Assembly (NCBI GenBank): GCA_034423775.1
Contig: CP139918.1
Coordinates: 806,001-870,000 of the forward strand
Length of the DNA: 64,000 bases
Source of the DNA: Alphaproteobacteria bacterium US3C007
Lineage (GTDB): Bacteria > Pseudomonadota > Alphaproteobacteria > Rhodobacterales > Rhodobacteraceae
Direction: 5' to 3'
In this document: positions 49,759-58,570 of the stretch, one piece after another
Numbering within the stretch: position 1 is the first letter of the stretch
Layout of the letters: each line of letters starts with the position of its first letter
Notes under the pieces: generated by a model
Databases searched by the model: none
The model's input: only the letters and a program-made list of their open reading frames with translations
What the model was told of the DNA's origin: nothing
Program-made: the position numbers and the translations under genes

Positions 49759-50823
49759 ATGGGGCAGATAGAACTACACAACGTCAAGAAGAGCTTTGGC
49801 CAGGTCGACGTTATCAAAGACATCTCACTGGACATCAAAGATGGCGAATTCGTCGTCTTTGTAGGGCCCTCTGGCTGCGGTAAATCAACGCTTTTGCGTT
49901 TGATTTCTGGTCTGGAAACGATGAGCGGTGGATCTGTCTCAATCGCAGGTAAAGATGTCACCGACGCGCAACCCTCAGACCGCCAGATCGCAATGGTCTT
50001 CCAGTCTTATGCGCTTTTCCCGCACCTCTCGGTGCGCGATAATGTGGCCTTTGGTTTGAAGATCGCGAGTCTGCCCAAGGGCGAAATCGACGCGAAGGTC
50101 ACCGAAGCTTCTGAAATTCTCGGACTGGAAAAACTTCTTGATCGTAAGCCGCGTGAGCTGTCAGGCGGTCAACAGCAGCGGGTGGCTATCGGCCGTGCGA
50201 TTGTGCGCAAGCCTGCTGTGTTCTTGTTCGATGAACCACTGTCCAATTTGGACGCTGCTTTGCGTGTTCAGATGCGGATTGAGCTGGTCAAACTTCACGC
50301 GTCACTTGATGCGACAATGATTTATGTGACCCACGATCAGGTTGAAGCAATGACGATGGCAAACCGGATCGTTGTCTTGAGAGACGGCGAAGTCGAGCAG
50401 TTTGATACGCCCGTTCACCTTTACGACCGGCCAGCCAATGTCTTTGTGGCAGGCTTCATCGGGTCACCGAAGATGAATTTTTTCCAGGCTAAACCAAAGT
50501 CAGACAGCACTGTGTTGATTGCGGATAAAGTTGAACAAACCATTTCGGATGTCCAATCAACCAAAATGACATCGAAGATGACACTTGGGATCCGGCCCGA
50601 GCACATTTCCTATTCCCACGATGCGGGAGACTGGCAAGGGACGATCACGGTTGAAGAGCAGCTTGGCAGTGACGCCTTTCTTTATGTGGATGTTCCAGAG
50701 CTTGGCCAGCTTACCGTTCGCGCTGTCGGTGAACGTAGCTTCGGGCGCGGGGATACAATTTTCCTCAGTTTTGATCCTGAACGGTGTCACCTGTTCGACG
50801 CTCATGACCAACGCATCAACTAA
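49759..50823 (+). CDS. ABC transporter ATP-binding protein, MalK/UgpC type
   Basis: A 354-residue ATPase. Walker A is GPSGCGKST, the Q-loop is VFQSYALFPHLSVRDN, the signature is LSGGQQQRVAIGRA, Walker B VFLFDEPLSNLDA, and the switch histidine is in VTHDQVEAMT. After residue 235 there is the TOBE/regulatory domain of CUT1 ATPases (GIRPEHISY, FLYVDVPELGQLTVRA). It energises uptake by the two upstream permeases. It is followed after 36 bases by the dehydrogenase gene. Confidence 0.95.
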   Translation: MGQIELHNVKKSFGQVDVIKDISLDIKDGEFVVFVGPSGCGKSTLLRLISGLETMSGGSVSIAGKDVTDAQPSDRQIAMVFQSYALFPHLSVRDNVAFGLKIASLPKGEIDAKVTEASEILGLEKLLDRKPRELSGGQQQRVAIGRAIVRKPAVFLFDEPLSNLDAALRVQMRIELVKLHASLDATMIYVTHDQVEAMTMANRIVVLRDGEVEQFDTPVHLYDRPANVFVAGFIGSPKMNFFQAKPKSDSTVLIADKVEQTISDVQSTKMTSKMTLGIRPEHISYSHDAGDWQGTITVEEQLGSDAFLYVDVPELGQLTVRAVGERSFGRGDTIFLSFDPERCHLFDAHDQRIN

Positions 50824-50859
50824 CCAGCAGCTTCGGCTTCAATTCTGCGGAGAATTAAA

Positions 50860-51591
50860 ATGATGGTAAACTGTCTAGCGGGAAAAGTGGCTGCCATTAC
50901 GGGCGCCGCATCGGGCATTGGTCTTGAAACAGCCAAATCGCTTTTGGATGCTGGCGCGAAGGTTGCGCTGGTGGACTATGCAGAAGAAAAGCTGGTTCAA
51001 CTTTGTGATGACCTTGGCGAAAACGCCTTCCCAATCGTCACAAACCTTTTGGATCCCAAAAGCATATCCAAAATGGTTCCAAGCATTTTGGATGTCGCCG
51101 GAAAAATCGACATTTTTCATGCGAACGCAGGTGGGTACATCGGCGGTCACGTGATGGAAGGCGATCCCGATGAATGGGATCGCATGCTGAACTTGAACAT
51201 TAATGCAGCGTTTCGCACCGTGCATGCCGTCTTGCCTATTATGAAAGAGAATGGCGGTGGCGACATCATCATGACGAGTTCGGTGGCTGGCGTTATACCC
51301 GTTGTTTGGGAGCCAGTTTACACAGCATCAAAACATGCAATTCAGGCCTTCACCCATACCGTTCGACGCCAAGTCGCCGAACATAGCATTCGCGTTGGAG
51401 CAATTTTACCAGGCCCTGTTGTCACAGCACTGCTTGATGACTGGCCACAGGCAAAGTTGGATGAAGCGCTCGCGAACGGTAGCCTTATGGAGCCCAAAGA
51501 AGTTGCGGACTGCATCATGTTTATGCTGACCCGTCCACGCCACGTTACAATCCGCGATCTGGTGCTCGTTCCGAACAATCTTGAACTTTAA
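50860..51591 (+). CDS. Short-chain dehydrogenase, probable polyol dehydrogenase
   Basis: A 243-residue classical SDR. The NAD-binding motif is [14 protein letters not shown], the acidic residue after beta2 (VDYAEEK) favours NAD. NAG is in [11 protein letters not shown]. The catalytic residues are Ser in TSSVAGVIP and Tyr-x-x-x-Lys in YTASKHA. It resembles ribitol or galactitol 2-dehydrogenases and is located between the transporter and the kinase gene. It would oxidise an imported polyol to the ketose used by the kinase. The exact polyol is inference. Confidence 0.9.
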   Translation: MMVNCLAGKVAAITGAASGIGLETAKSLLDAGAKVALVDYAEEKLVQLCDDLGENAFPIVTNLLDPKSISKMVPSILDVAGKIDIFHANAGGYIGGHVMEGDPDEWDRMLNLNINAAFRTVHAVLPIMKENGGGDIIMTSSVAGVIPVVWEPVYTASKHAIQAFTHTVRRQVAEHSIRVGAILPGPVVTALLDDWPQAKLDEALANGSLMEPKEVADCIMFMLTRPRHVTIRDLVLVPNNLEL

Positions 51592-51640
51592 CGGACCTCT
51601 TGATCCATCTTTGGGACCTCAATCGGAGTTGCAGGAACGT

Positions 51641-53278
51641 ATGACTATTAGCACAAACCACTATTTCGTTGGAATAGATGTAGGAACAGGAAGTGCGCGC
51701 GCAGGCATTTTTGATGAAGCCGGACGTCTTCTTGCAAGTGTAGCTCATGATATTGATCAGTTTCGGTATCCCGGTGATATCGCGGAACAATCAAGTGAGA
51801 ATATTTGGGACTGTGTGTGCAAGAGTGTCACCGCAGCCCTGAAAACGTCTGGCATAGCGGCGTCAGATGTCAGAGGCATTGGGTTTGATGCAACATGCTC
51901 TCTGGTCGTTCTCGGTAAAGACGAGCAGCCCCTCACGGTAAGTGCTACGGGTGAAAGCGCCCAGAACATTATTGTTTGGATGGATCATCGTGCGATTGCG
52001 CAGGCCGTTCGCATCAACGCAACGAACCATCGTGTCCTCAATTACGTTGGCGGCTGTATCTCACCGGAGATGGAAACGCCTAAACTGCTTTGGCTGAAAG
52101 AGCAGATGCCCGAAACCTATCACGGCGCAGGCCATTTCTTCGATCTGACTGATTTTCTAACGTGGCGCGCAACTGGCGATCGTTCGCGCTCAGTTTGCAC
52201 GGTGACCTGCAAATGGACGTATCTTGCTCACGAAAAGTCGTGGGATCAGAGTTACTTTAGGGCCATCGGTCTAGAGGAGCTGATCGATGACAGCTTTGCG
52301 CGGATCGGTCAGTCCATTGTTGATGCAGGTACACCCCTCGGAAGCGGCCTATCTCCCAAGGCCGCTTCCGAGTTGGGATTGCAAACTGGCACACCTGTCG
52401 GTGCAGGGTTGATCGATGCTCATGCCGGTGGCCTTGGGACAGTCGGTGCCGAAGGTCTGCCACAGGACCGAATGGCGTATGTTTTCGGAACATCTGCGTG
52501 CACGATGTCCTCCTCCAAAGAGCAAGCTTTTGTGCCTGGCGTTTGGGGTCCTTATTACTCGGCGATGGTCCCGGGGCTCTGGCTCAGCGAAGGTGGTCAA
52601 TCCGCCGCTGGTGAAGCCATTGCCCAGCTCATGCGGTTTCATCCCGCCTATGATGCAGCAGTTTCAAAAGCCGCAGATACGGGTCAGCATCTACTTTCCT
52701 ATCTTCTAGAACAGATCGCTGAGATGGTTGATGACGTTTCCGATGCAATACTGCTGACGAAAGAGAAAATCGTTGTCCCTGAGTTCTTGGGCAACAGAGC
52801 ACCATTTGCCAACCCAAATGCGAAAGCTATCATTTCGGGTTTGGATGCAGATATCACAATGAGCAGTTTGATAAGCCTCTATGTCGCTGGGATATCAGGC
52901 CTTGGGTACGGATTGCGCCAAATTCTAAATGTGCAGGCCAAGAACCGCGTGAATCCAAAACTGGTCGTCATAAGTGGCGGAGCGGGAGAACACCCAATCG
53001 TTAAGCAATTGCTTGCCGATGCAGCAGATATTCCAATCGCAGAATCAGGCTCTTCGGAACCGGTATTGTTAGGGTCTGCGATGTTGGGTGCAGTTGCATC
53101 TGGTCACAAATCAACAGTTGCGCAAGCGATGAAGGACATGTCGTCGCTGGGTCGTGTCTACACGCCTGCAACCGGGCAGCATCAACAGCGACACACCCGT
53201 CGTTTCCAAGCTTTTGAAGCATTGCAATCATCTGCGCTGTTGGCGCGAGAGACGCCCGATGACGTCCAAGGCGGTTAG
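51641..53278 (+). CDS. FGGY-family carbohydrate kinase, D-ribulokinase-like
   Basis: A 545-residue sugar kinase starting at ATG 51641 (the frame runs further back into the SDR stop). The N-terminal phosphate loop is VGIDVGTGSARAGIFD. It has IVWMDHRA with the catalytic-region acid, GLIDAHAGGLGTVG, the adenosine-binding ISGGAGEHPIVKQLLAD, and the C-terminal PVLLGSAMLGAVASG. The length and details match ribulokinase/YDR109C-like (D-ribulose, L-ribulose) kinases. It would phosphorylate the ketose made by the dehydrogenase. Confidence 0.92.
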   Translation: MTISTNHYFVGIDVGTGSARAGIFDEAGRLLASVAHDIDQFRYPGDIAEQSSENIWDCVCKSVTAALKTSGIAASDVRGIGFDATCSLVVLGKDEQPLTVSATGESAQNIIVWMDHRAIAQAVRINATNHRVLNYVGGCISPEMETPKLLWLKEQMPETYHGAGHFFDLTDFLTWRATGDRSRSVCTVTCKWTYLAHEKSWDQSYFRAIGLEELIDDSFARIGQSIVDAGTPLGSGLSPKAASELGLQTGTPVGAGLIDAHAGGLGTVGAEGLPQDRMAYVFGTSACTMSSSKEQAFVPGVWGPYYSAMVPGLWLSEGGQSAAGEAIAQLMRFHPAYDAAVSKAADTGQHLLSYLLEQIAEMVDDVSDAILLTKEKIVVPEFLGNRAPFANPNAKAIISGLDADITMSSLISLYVAGISGLGYGLRQILNVQAKNRVNPKLVVISGGAGEHPIVKQLLADAADIPIAESGSSEPVLLGSAMLGAVASGHKSTVAQAMKDMSSLGRVYTPATGQHQQRHTRRFQAFEALQSSALLARETPDDVQGG

Positions 53279-53330
53279 CGTCACTGTTGGACGGCGTTCA
53301 AACAAGACACGAAGAAGGAGAGGAAGAAAA

Positions 53331-54179
53331 ATGCAAGGATTTGGTGTTCATACCAGCATGTGGACCATGCAGTGGGACCGCGAAGGGGCAGAGCGCGCGG
53401 TAAAGGCTGCGGTCAATTATAACATGGATTTTCTGGAGATCGCACTTCTTGATGCACCGTCGGTTGATGCCGAACACACGCGTCAACTGTTGGAAAACCA
53501 CGAGATGAACGCCGTTTGTTCATTGGGCCTTCCAGAAGCTGTTTGGCCGTCAAGAAACCCAGAGGGAGCAATAGATTATTTGAAGGTTGTACTCGATACC
53601 GCTAAGGCGATGGGCACCATGGCGGTTTCTGGTGTCGTGTATGGGGGTATCGGCGAGCGTTCAGGCCAACCACCCACTGAAAGTGAGCTGTCAAACGTTG
53701 CCGGAGCGCTTGAAGCTTCTGCAAAGTATGCGAAGTCGCTTGGATTGCAATTCGGGATCGAACCGGTCAATCGCTACGAGACACATTTGCTCAACACTGG
53801 CTGGCAAGCACGTGAAATGATCGAACGCATCGGGTCGGACAACATTTTCATCCACCTCGACACATATCATATGAACATCGAGGAAAAGGGCGTGGCGAAC
53901 GGAATTCTGGATGCGCGAGAACACCTTAAATACATCCATCTGTCGGAAAGTGATCGCGGAACGCCTGGTGAAGGCTGCTGTAATTGGGACGAGGTGTTTG
54001 GCGCGCTTGCCGCTATCGAATTTAAGGGCGGCTTGGCTATGGAGAGCTTCATTAACATGCCCCCAGAAATTGCGAATGGTTTGTCCGTTTGGCGTCCGGT
54101 CGCACCAAGTTTTGAGGAGGTTATGGATAGAGGACTGCCCTTTTTGCGAAACAAAGCTGCTCAATACCGACTGATCTAA
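53331..54179 (+). CDS. Sugar epimerase/isomerase, D-tagatose 3-epimerase family
   Basis: A 282-residue TIM-barrel of the xylose-isomerase-like superfamily, start ATG 53331 with GAAGGAGAGG upstream. Metal ligands fit GIEPVNRYETHLLNT (Glu), HLDTYHMNIEE (Asp, His) and LAMESFINM (Glu); the HLSESDRGTPGEG motif is typical of D-tagatose/D-psicose 3-epimerases. It would epimerise a ketose at C3 before or instead of phosphorylation. It is the last gene of the LacI-controlled operon. Confidence 0.92.
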   Translation: MQGFGVHTSMWTMQWDREGAERAVKAAVNYNMDFLEIALLDAPSVDAEHTRQLLENHEMNAVCSLGLPEAVWPSRNPEGAIDYLKVVLDTAKAMGTMAVSGVVYGGIGERSGQPPTESELSNVAGALEASAKYAKSLGLQFGIEPVNRYETHLLNTGWQAREMIERIGSDNIFIHLDTYHMNIEEKGVANGILDAREHLKYIHLSESDRGTPGEGCCNWDEVFGALAAIEFKGGLAMESFINMPPEIANGLSVWRPVAPSFEEVMDRGLPFLRNKAAQYRLI

Positions 54180-54391
54180 CGAACGTCTGTACAGGCGTGG
54201 ACGGTACTATCAGACAAAACTAACTTGAGCCGTGCAGTGCGGTTTCGTAGCCTCGCCGTATGACAAAACACTCTCCATTCAGGTACTTTAAAACGAGCCT
54301 TGAGATCATCTGCTTGGCTGTGATGCTTTACGTTCGATTTCCGTTGTCACTCCGTAACGTGGAATATTCATAGAGTGTCTTTGTTTTCTGT

Positions 54392-54408
54392 GGACCGCTT
54401 TTGGGACC
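54392..54408. repeat. GGACC direct repeats near the right end of the tRNA-Thr island
   Basis: GGACC at 54392 and 54404 (12-bp period) within TGGACCGCTTTTGGGACCGC. It matches the arm-like repeats beside the integrases at 39849 and 7626. Its presence at both island ends fits P and P' arm sites. Confidence 0.6.
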
Positions 54409-54471
54409 GCTTTTTGAAATCTGTATTATTTTAAGTATATGATAATAAATAATTTTATTGAATTAGTTTTG

Positions 54472-54487
54472 CCGTGTGGGGGCACCA
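54472..54487 (+). repeat. 16-bp copy of the tRNA-Thr 3' end, probable right att
   Basis: CCGTGTGGGGGCACCA is identical to 39674-39689, the T-arm/acceptor end of the partial tRNA-Thr. The copy is shorter than the left one, so the crossover point or later decay differs. It marks the right limit of a 14.8-kb island. Confidence 0.75.
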
Positions 54488-54535
54488 CTTAAATCAATAA
54501 CTTAAAAGATAAACATCTGAACCCATTATTGTTTT

Positions 54536-54556
54536 GGGTTACAAATGGGTTACAAA
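54536..54556. repeat. GGGTTACAAA direct repeats, 11-bp period
   Basis: Two copies (54536-54545 and 54547-54556) just outside the right att. The layout resembles arm sites of another integrase. In 54180-54817 I find no supportable gene; a short open frame at about 54675-54762 (rich in Glu/Arg) is probably a scrap. Confidence 0.5.
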
Positions 54557-54817
54557 AAACATCTGTTTGACAGTAAATTAGGGTCTTTTTGATACGATCA
54601 GGCAGGTCAAAACCCATATCTCATCTAAGGCGGAAACTACGTTTAGATTCGAACTTAAGGGGCAGCGTCTGATGTGAGCTACCGCGAATATCGCGAGACA
54701 GACGCTGACGACAAGGAGGTGGCAGCGCGCCAAATCCGGCTAGCACTTGAAGCAGAACAGTAGCGCGGAGAAATCAGTGAGCCCGTCCAAAGGTGAATAA
54801 GACGACTTACGGCCCAA

Positions 54818-55036
54818 TTAGAATGTGAAACCCGTTCTGCCATCAGCGCAAGATACACTCTGAAGCTGATCGCCTATGCCCCCTTGCAAGAAGCATCCCT
54901 CGGGAAGAACCAGATCACGCGCAACAGAGCTTTCGTCATACGGACATTCAGTTTCCACGGTAGAGCACTCGCCGAGAGTGATGAGGCTCGCGGTTGCTAG
55001 CGAAAGACGCCATGCAGGCCTACGATTGGCGGGCAA
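54818..55036 (-). CDS. Small cysteine-containing hypothetical protein
   Basis: The frame is open from 55081, but a TTG at 55036 reduces overlap with the upstream gene. The N-terminus has basic residues and a hydrophobic stretch (WRLSLATASLITLG) that could be a signal sequence. The mature part has four cysteines (GECSTVETECPYDES, LPEGCFLQGG, SVSCADGRTGFTF). No family recognised. It may be a small periplasmic protein of the metal-stress region, and the start is uncertain. Confidence 0.4.
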   Translation of the reverse strand: MPANRRPAWRLSLATASLITLGECSTVETECPYDESSVARDLVLPEGCFLQGGIGDQLQSVSCADGRTGFTF

Positions 55037-55331
55037 CTTCCGGAACCGATGCACGAGCGTCTTCGAAGCTAGCATCTGCAACGGGTTCTTGGTCCTGTTC
55101 CTCTTTCGAGCTGTGGCATGATTTGCCCATCATTTTGAACATTAAGACGTGTGCGCCAATGCAAAGTGCGATTGGCGCAAAAAGCCCGAGATTGTTCCAC
55201 ATCCCGGCAATCGTCCCACCCGCAAGCAAGAATGCAGCGACAGGAAGCAACATGACAGCGCAGCATACCATCATGCCGTAATGCATCAGTTTTGACGAAC
55301 CCGCTGTTTGCTGCTGATCTTCGTTTGCCAT
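55020..55331 (-). CDS. Small membrane protein, DUF2933-like
   Basis: A 103-residue protein from ATG 55331. Two transmembrane helices are visible (LMHYGMMVCCAVMLLPVAAFLLAGG split, and LGLFAPIALCIGAHVLMFKMMG), followed by a charged tail with CHSSKEEQ. It resembles the short DUF2933 membrane proteins that accompany copper- and heavy-metal-resistance genes. The role is unknown. It is transcribed away from the L,D-transpeptidase gene. Confidence 0.7.
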   Translation of the reverse strand: MANEDQQQTAGSSKLMHYGMMVCCAVMLLPVAAFLLAGGTIAGMWNNLGLFAPIALCIGAHVLMFKMMGKSCHSSKEEQDQEPVADASFEDARASVPEVARQS

Positions 55332-55510
55332 AGTCCATTTTCTCCATACTTTTCTGGAGCACAGCCTTACAAGCTTCCAGTAGACGAGGGTCAAGGATAC
55401 ATTTCGATAAATATTAGCACTAGCTACCCGATCACATTCGCGTTTACTGTTCTGGATGATTGATAGAATCGTTGTGTCTAAGAGTCTTCAAAAGTCCCAA
55501 GGGCATCTCG

Positions 55511-56266
55511 ATGCCTACCCCGAGTGCTTGTAAGGCAAAGCCAAAAGAGAAGAACATATATCAGTTGAATAGGCGCCATTTTCTGACTTCTACTGCCGCC
55601 TTGTTTGCAGCACCGTTGCCGACACTTGCGCAGGAACAGGATGTTGTCGAGGCAAAGAAAACACCCATATCCGACAGATCCATGTGGGCGAGATGGGATG
55701 CGCGGGTAACTCCGTCAAACTATGACCCCGCAACGTCAAACCCTTGGGGCTTGCATTCCCGTTTCTTGCCGCAGCGAGTTGCGGCGAATCCTGGCCTCGT
55801 GCCCGGGGACATTCATGTAGATGCCATCGCAAGATATCTCTACCACATTCAGAGTGATGGTACGGCCATGCGTTACGGCGTGGCGATCGCACGGGGTGAT
55901 TTGTATGAGCCGGGCATCTACAACATCAAACGCAAGGCGCGTTGGCCGATATGGACCCCAACTGCATCAATGATTGAACGCGAACCAGACGTTTACGGGC
56001 CCTTTGCTGATGGAATGGATGGCGGACCGACGAACCCTTTGGGATCGCGCGCGCTTTATCTTTACGAGGGGAACCGGGACACTTACCTGCGCATCCACGG
56101 AACACCTCAACCAAGATCAATCGGTAGCCGGGCGAGCTCTGGATGCGTGCGCATGGTGATGGCACATATCATTGACTTGCATGCCGAGGTCAGAACCGGT
56201 TCGACAGCATTCCTCTATCCTCCGGAGAATGCTGTGACTGCGCCAAGCGAATTTGATCTGACCTAA
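55511..56266 (+). CDS. L,D-transpeptidase (YkuD domain), exported
   Basis: A 251-residue protein. The N-terminus has a twin-arginine-like signal (NRRHFLTSTAALFAAPLPTLAQ). The YkuD domain spans the C-terminal half. It has YLYHIQSDGTAMRYGVAIAR, the conserved WPIWTPT and LGSRALYLYEG, the catalytic His in YLRIHGT and the Cys motif SIGSRASSGCVRM. These enzymes make 3-3 crosslinks or attach lipoproteins to murein. A similar gene is at 63756. It would strengthen the wall under metal or redox stress. Confidence 0.92.
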   Translation: MPTPSACKAKPKEKNIYQLNRRHFLTSTAALFAAPLPTLAQEQDVVEAKKTPISDRSMWARWDARVTPSNYDPATSNPWGLHSRFLPQRVAANPGLVPGDIHVDAIARYLYHIQSDGTAMRYGVAIARGDLYEPGIYNIKRKARWPIWTPTASMIEREPDVYGPFADGMDGGPTNPLGSRALYLYEGNRDTYLRIHGTPQPRSIGSRASSGCVRMVMAHIIDLHAEVRTGSTAFLYPPENAVTAPSEFDLT

Positions 56267-56374
56267 GTGAGGGCCAATTATGCTCAGGTGCAGAGTAACA
56301 CCTTAAGAAATCATGAGATTCGGGAAGACGTAGCGCATTTTGGAGTGGTGCGTCGAAATTTCCGCTTTAGCGGC

Positions 56375-56791
56375 TCAATGTTTTCTGTGACAGAGCTCGT
56401 GATCAGCCAAAGATGCAAGAACGTAGCAGTCTTCCGATACACCCTGCCCATCGCAGCCCTTGGAAATCCGCGCGAGTTCCTTTTCCAGCAATTTCAGCCG
56501 TTTGATTTTGGCACGTACGTCTGCGAGCTGAGCGACGGCTATGTCGGTTGCTGCCTCGCAGGATCGGTCTGGGTGATCCTGTAGTTCGATCAGCGAAGAG
56601 ATAGCTTCAATCGAAAAGCCCAGATCACGGGCGTGGCGGATGAAACTCAGCCGTTCCAAACCTGCTTTGTCGTAGCGTCGTTGGTTACCGCTCGTGCGCT
56701 CGGCTTCTGCAAGAAGCCGCATTTCCTCATAGTAGCGGATCGTTGGAACTTTGACCTTTGTGCGCTTTGAAAGTTCGCCGATAGAAAACAT
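56375..56791 (-). CDS. MerR-family metal-responsive regulator
   Basis: A 138-residue regulator, start ATG 56791. The winged HTH is FSIGELSKRTKVKVPTIRYYEEMRLL, followed by GNQRRYDKAGLERLSFIRHARDLGFSI. A long dimerisation helix then leads to a metal site with cysteines: SCEAATDIA, then GCDGQG and EDCYVLASL and ELC near the end. The cysteine layout is closest to Zn/Cd/Pb-type regulators rather than CueR. It is divergent from the transglutaminase-CDF operon, with a MerR-type promoter between. Confidence 0.92.
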   Translation of the reverse strand: MFSIGELSKRTKVKVPTIRYYEEMRLLAEAERTSGNQRRYDKAGLERLSFIRHARDLGFSIEAISSLIELQDHPDRSCEAATDIAVAQLADVRAKIKRLKLLEKELARISKGCDGQGVSEDCYVLASLADHELCHRKH

Positions 56792-56802
56792 GAAGAAACC
56801 CC

Positions 56803-56833
56803 TTGAACCTCTAGTCACTAGAGATTGTAGATA
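56803..56833 (+). promoter_or_regulatory. MerR-type promoter with 19-bp spacer and dyad
   Basis: A -35 element TTGAAC (56803-56808) is followed after 19 bp by TAGATA (56828-56833). A perfect dyad CTCTAG-TCA-CTAGAG (56809-56823) occupies the spacer. Over-long spacers with a central dyad are the hallmark of MerR-activated promoters. It drives the genes to the right. Confidence 0.82.
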
Positions 56834-56861
56834 AGGTGGGACACAGACTCAAGAGGCCACC

Positions 56862-57632
56862 ATGACTGACCAATACCTGTCCCAGACACCCCTTCTGGAC
56901 TTTGAAGCACCCCCCATTCAGCGGCTAATTGCTGACCGCGGCTGGCTGTCCCTTTCACAAACCGACCGGATTGGCGCTGCGTATGACTTTGTCCGCAACG
57001 AAATTCTGTTCGGCTACAATTCTGATGATGCGTTGCCAGCCTCCAAGGTGCTGGCTGACGGCTACGGGCAGCGCAACACCAAGGGCACCCTGCTTATGGC
57101 GCTCCTACGCGCCCTTTACGTGCAGTGCCGCTTCCATGGCTTCACCATCGACAAACGGTTGCAACGCGGGGTCGTGCCAGAGCTGGTCTATCCGCTTGCT
57201 CCTCGAAACATTATCCATTCATGGGTCGAAATCTTTCATGATGGTCAGTGGTTGAACCTTGAGGGCTTTATTCTGGATGCCCCTGTCCTCGCGGCTCTCC
57301 AAGGTGCCTTTCCTGAGCGCCAATCTCTCTGCGCCTACGGTGCGGGCACAGACTGCCTGCAGGACCCGAACGTCGAATGGCGAGAGGCCAGCACTTACAT
57401 CCAAAAGACTGGCATCAACCACGACTTCGGCAAATTCGATGATCCTGACGCGTTCTATGAAAATCACAGGCAGTTGTCGGGTGTGAAGGGAGTTTTGTAT
57501 CGCCTAATCGTGCGTCACTGGATGAATCACCGCGTCAAGAAAATGCGGATAGGCCATGTCCCAACGATCCCAGGGGGCGAGGCGAACCTTGTTCCGGTTC
57601 AATCAAACTTTCAAACGCGGGAGGCGATCTGA
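56862..57632 (+). CDS. Transglutaminase-like domain protein
   Basis: A 256-residue soluble protein. A transglutaminase/papain-like core is suggested by DRIGAAYDFVRNEILFGYNSDD, ASKVLADGYGQRNTKGTLLMALLRAL (the Cys position of the triad is replaced by Thr/Lys context), and HSWVEIFHDGQWLNLEGFILD (His and Asp). The missing nucleophilic cysteine at the usual site suggests a non-catalytic or altered role. It overlaps the CDF transporter start by 1 base and lies under the MerR promoter, a pairing I have seen described in roseobacter metal islands. Confidence 0.8.
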   Translation: MTDQYLSQTPLLDFEAPPIQRLIADRGWLSLSQTDRIGAAYDFVRNEILFGYNSDDALPASKVLADGYGQRNTKGTLLMALLRALYVQCRFHGFTIDKRLQRGVVPELVYPLAPRNIIHSWVEIFHDGQWLNLEGFILDAPVLAALQGAFPERQSLCAYGAGTDCLQDPNVEWREASTYIQKTGINHDFGKFDDPDAFYENHRQLSGVKGVLYRLIVRHWMNHRVKKMRIGHVPTIPGGEANLVPVQSNFQTREAI

Positions 57633-58267
57633 TGGCAGGTTGCTGCGGACATGACGCCAAATTTGACGGCGTATCGGACGACTACAAACGACGACTTTGG
57701 ATCGTTATTGCACTAAATGCGATAATGTTCGCTGTTGAAATGACGGCGGGCCACTTGGCGCAGTCACAGGCTTTGCAAGCCGATGCGCTAGACTTCGCGG
57801 GCGATGCAATGACCTACGGTATCTCTCTGGCCGTCATCGGGGCGTCACTTCGCGCCCGCACCAATGCCGCGCTGTTCAAAGGTTTCAGCCTTTTGCTCAT
57901 GGGGCTTTGGGTCTTAGGATCGACAGTCTATCGCGTTTTTTATGTCGGGGTTCCCACAGCCGAGATTATGGGCGCTGTCGGTTTTCTGGCTTTGCTCACG
58001 AACCTTGCCAGTGTGATTTTACTGGTGCGCTACAAGGACGGTGACGCCAACGTGCGGTCCGTGTGGCTATGCTCGCGCAATGACGCCATCGGCAATGTCG
58101 CCGTCATGTTCGCAGCCTTGGGCGTCTGGGGGACAGCAACCGGCTGGCCTGACCTGATTGTCGCGACGATCATGGCGGGGCTTTTTCTGTCATCATCGTT
58201 CCAGATTGTGCGACAAGCGCTCGTGGAACGGAGGGAAATGATCGACCACGGGCACGCGGAGGCATGA
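57632..58267 (+). CDS. Cation-diffusion-facilitator-like metal exporter
   Basis: A 211-residue membrane protein with six transmembrane helices. The N-terminus has CCGHDAKFD, likely metal-binding. The first metal site is DALDFAGDAMTY (Asp-x-x-x-Asp) and the second is SRNDAIGNVAVMF in helix 5. There is no C-terminal cytoplasmic domain, so it is a short CDF. It would export Zn, Cd or a related ion when the MerR regulator is activated. Confidence 0.88.
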   Translation: MAGCCGHDAKFDGVSDDYKRRLWIVIALNAIMFAVEMTAGHLAQSQALQADALDFAGDAMTYGISLAVIGASLRARTNAALFKGFSLLLMGLWVLGSTVYRVFYVGVPTAEIMGAVGFLALLTNLASVILLVRYKDGDANVRSVWLCSRNDAIGNVAVMFAALGVWGTATGWPDLIVATIMAGLFLSSSFQIVRQALVERREMIDHGHAEA

Positions 58268-58570
58268 TATAGGGCGTCCTGATATACGGGTTTGGCGATT
58301 AGAGCCGGAACGCTAGCCGCGATCTTATTTTCTGTAGCCTCTCCAGCGCCAGGTTTGTTGTCTCCAAAACGCTATACCGTGCTTGCTCCGGTATCTGTGC
58401 ATGCTCCCATGTTAACCTTGTTTGGGAACCTTATCCTACTTGGGATATGCGGCTGGGTCACCTTCGCTGAACTTCACTTGAATGACTACTATGGGGAAGC
58501 AAGCGCTTGGCATATGATTTTGCATTCGCTGGGTTTGACCCCCTTAGACCGGAACGCAGTGCTCTCTAAC
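58268..58570. other. Gap after the CDF gene
   Basis: A rightward open frame begins at 58292 and shows one hydrophobic stretch (LTLFGNLILLGICGWVTF), but it runs through the opposite-strand lipoprotein gene without family features. I do not support it as a gene; the first ~90 codons might be a remnant. Confidence 0.35.

Noticed and set aside
54675..54762. Short Glu/Arg-rich frame after the tRNA-Thr att
   Set aside because: Only about 29 codons, uncertain start and no supporting context.
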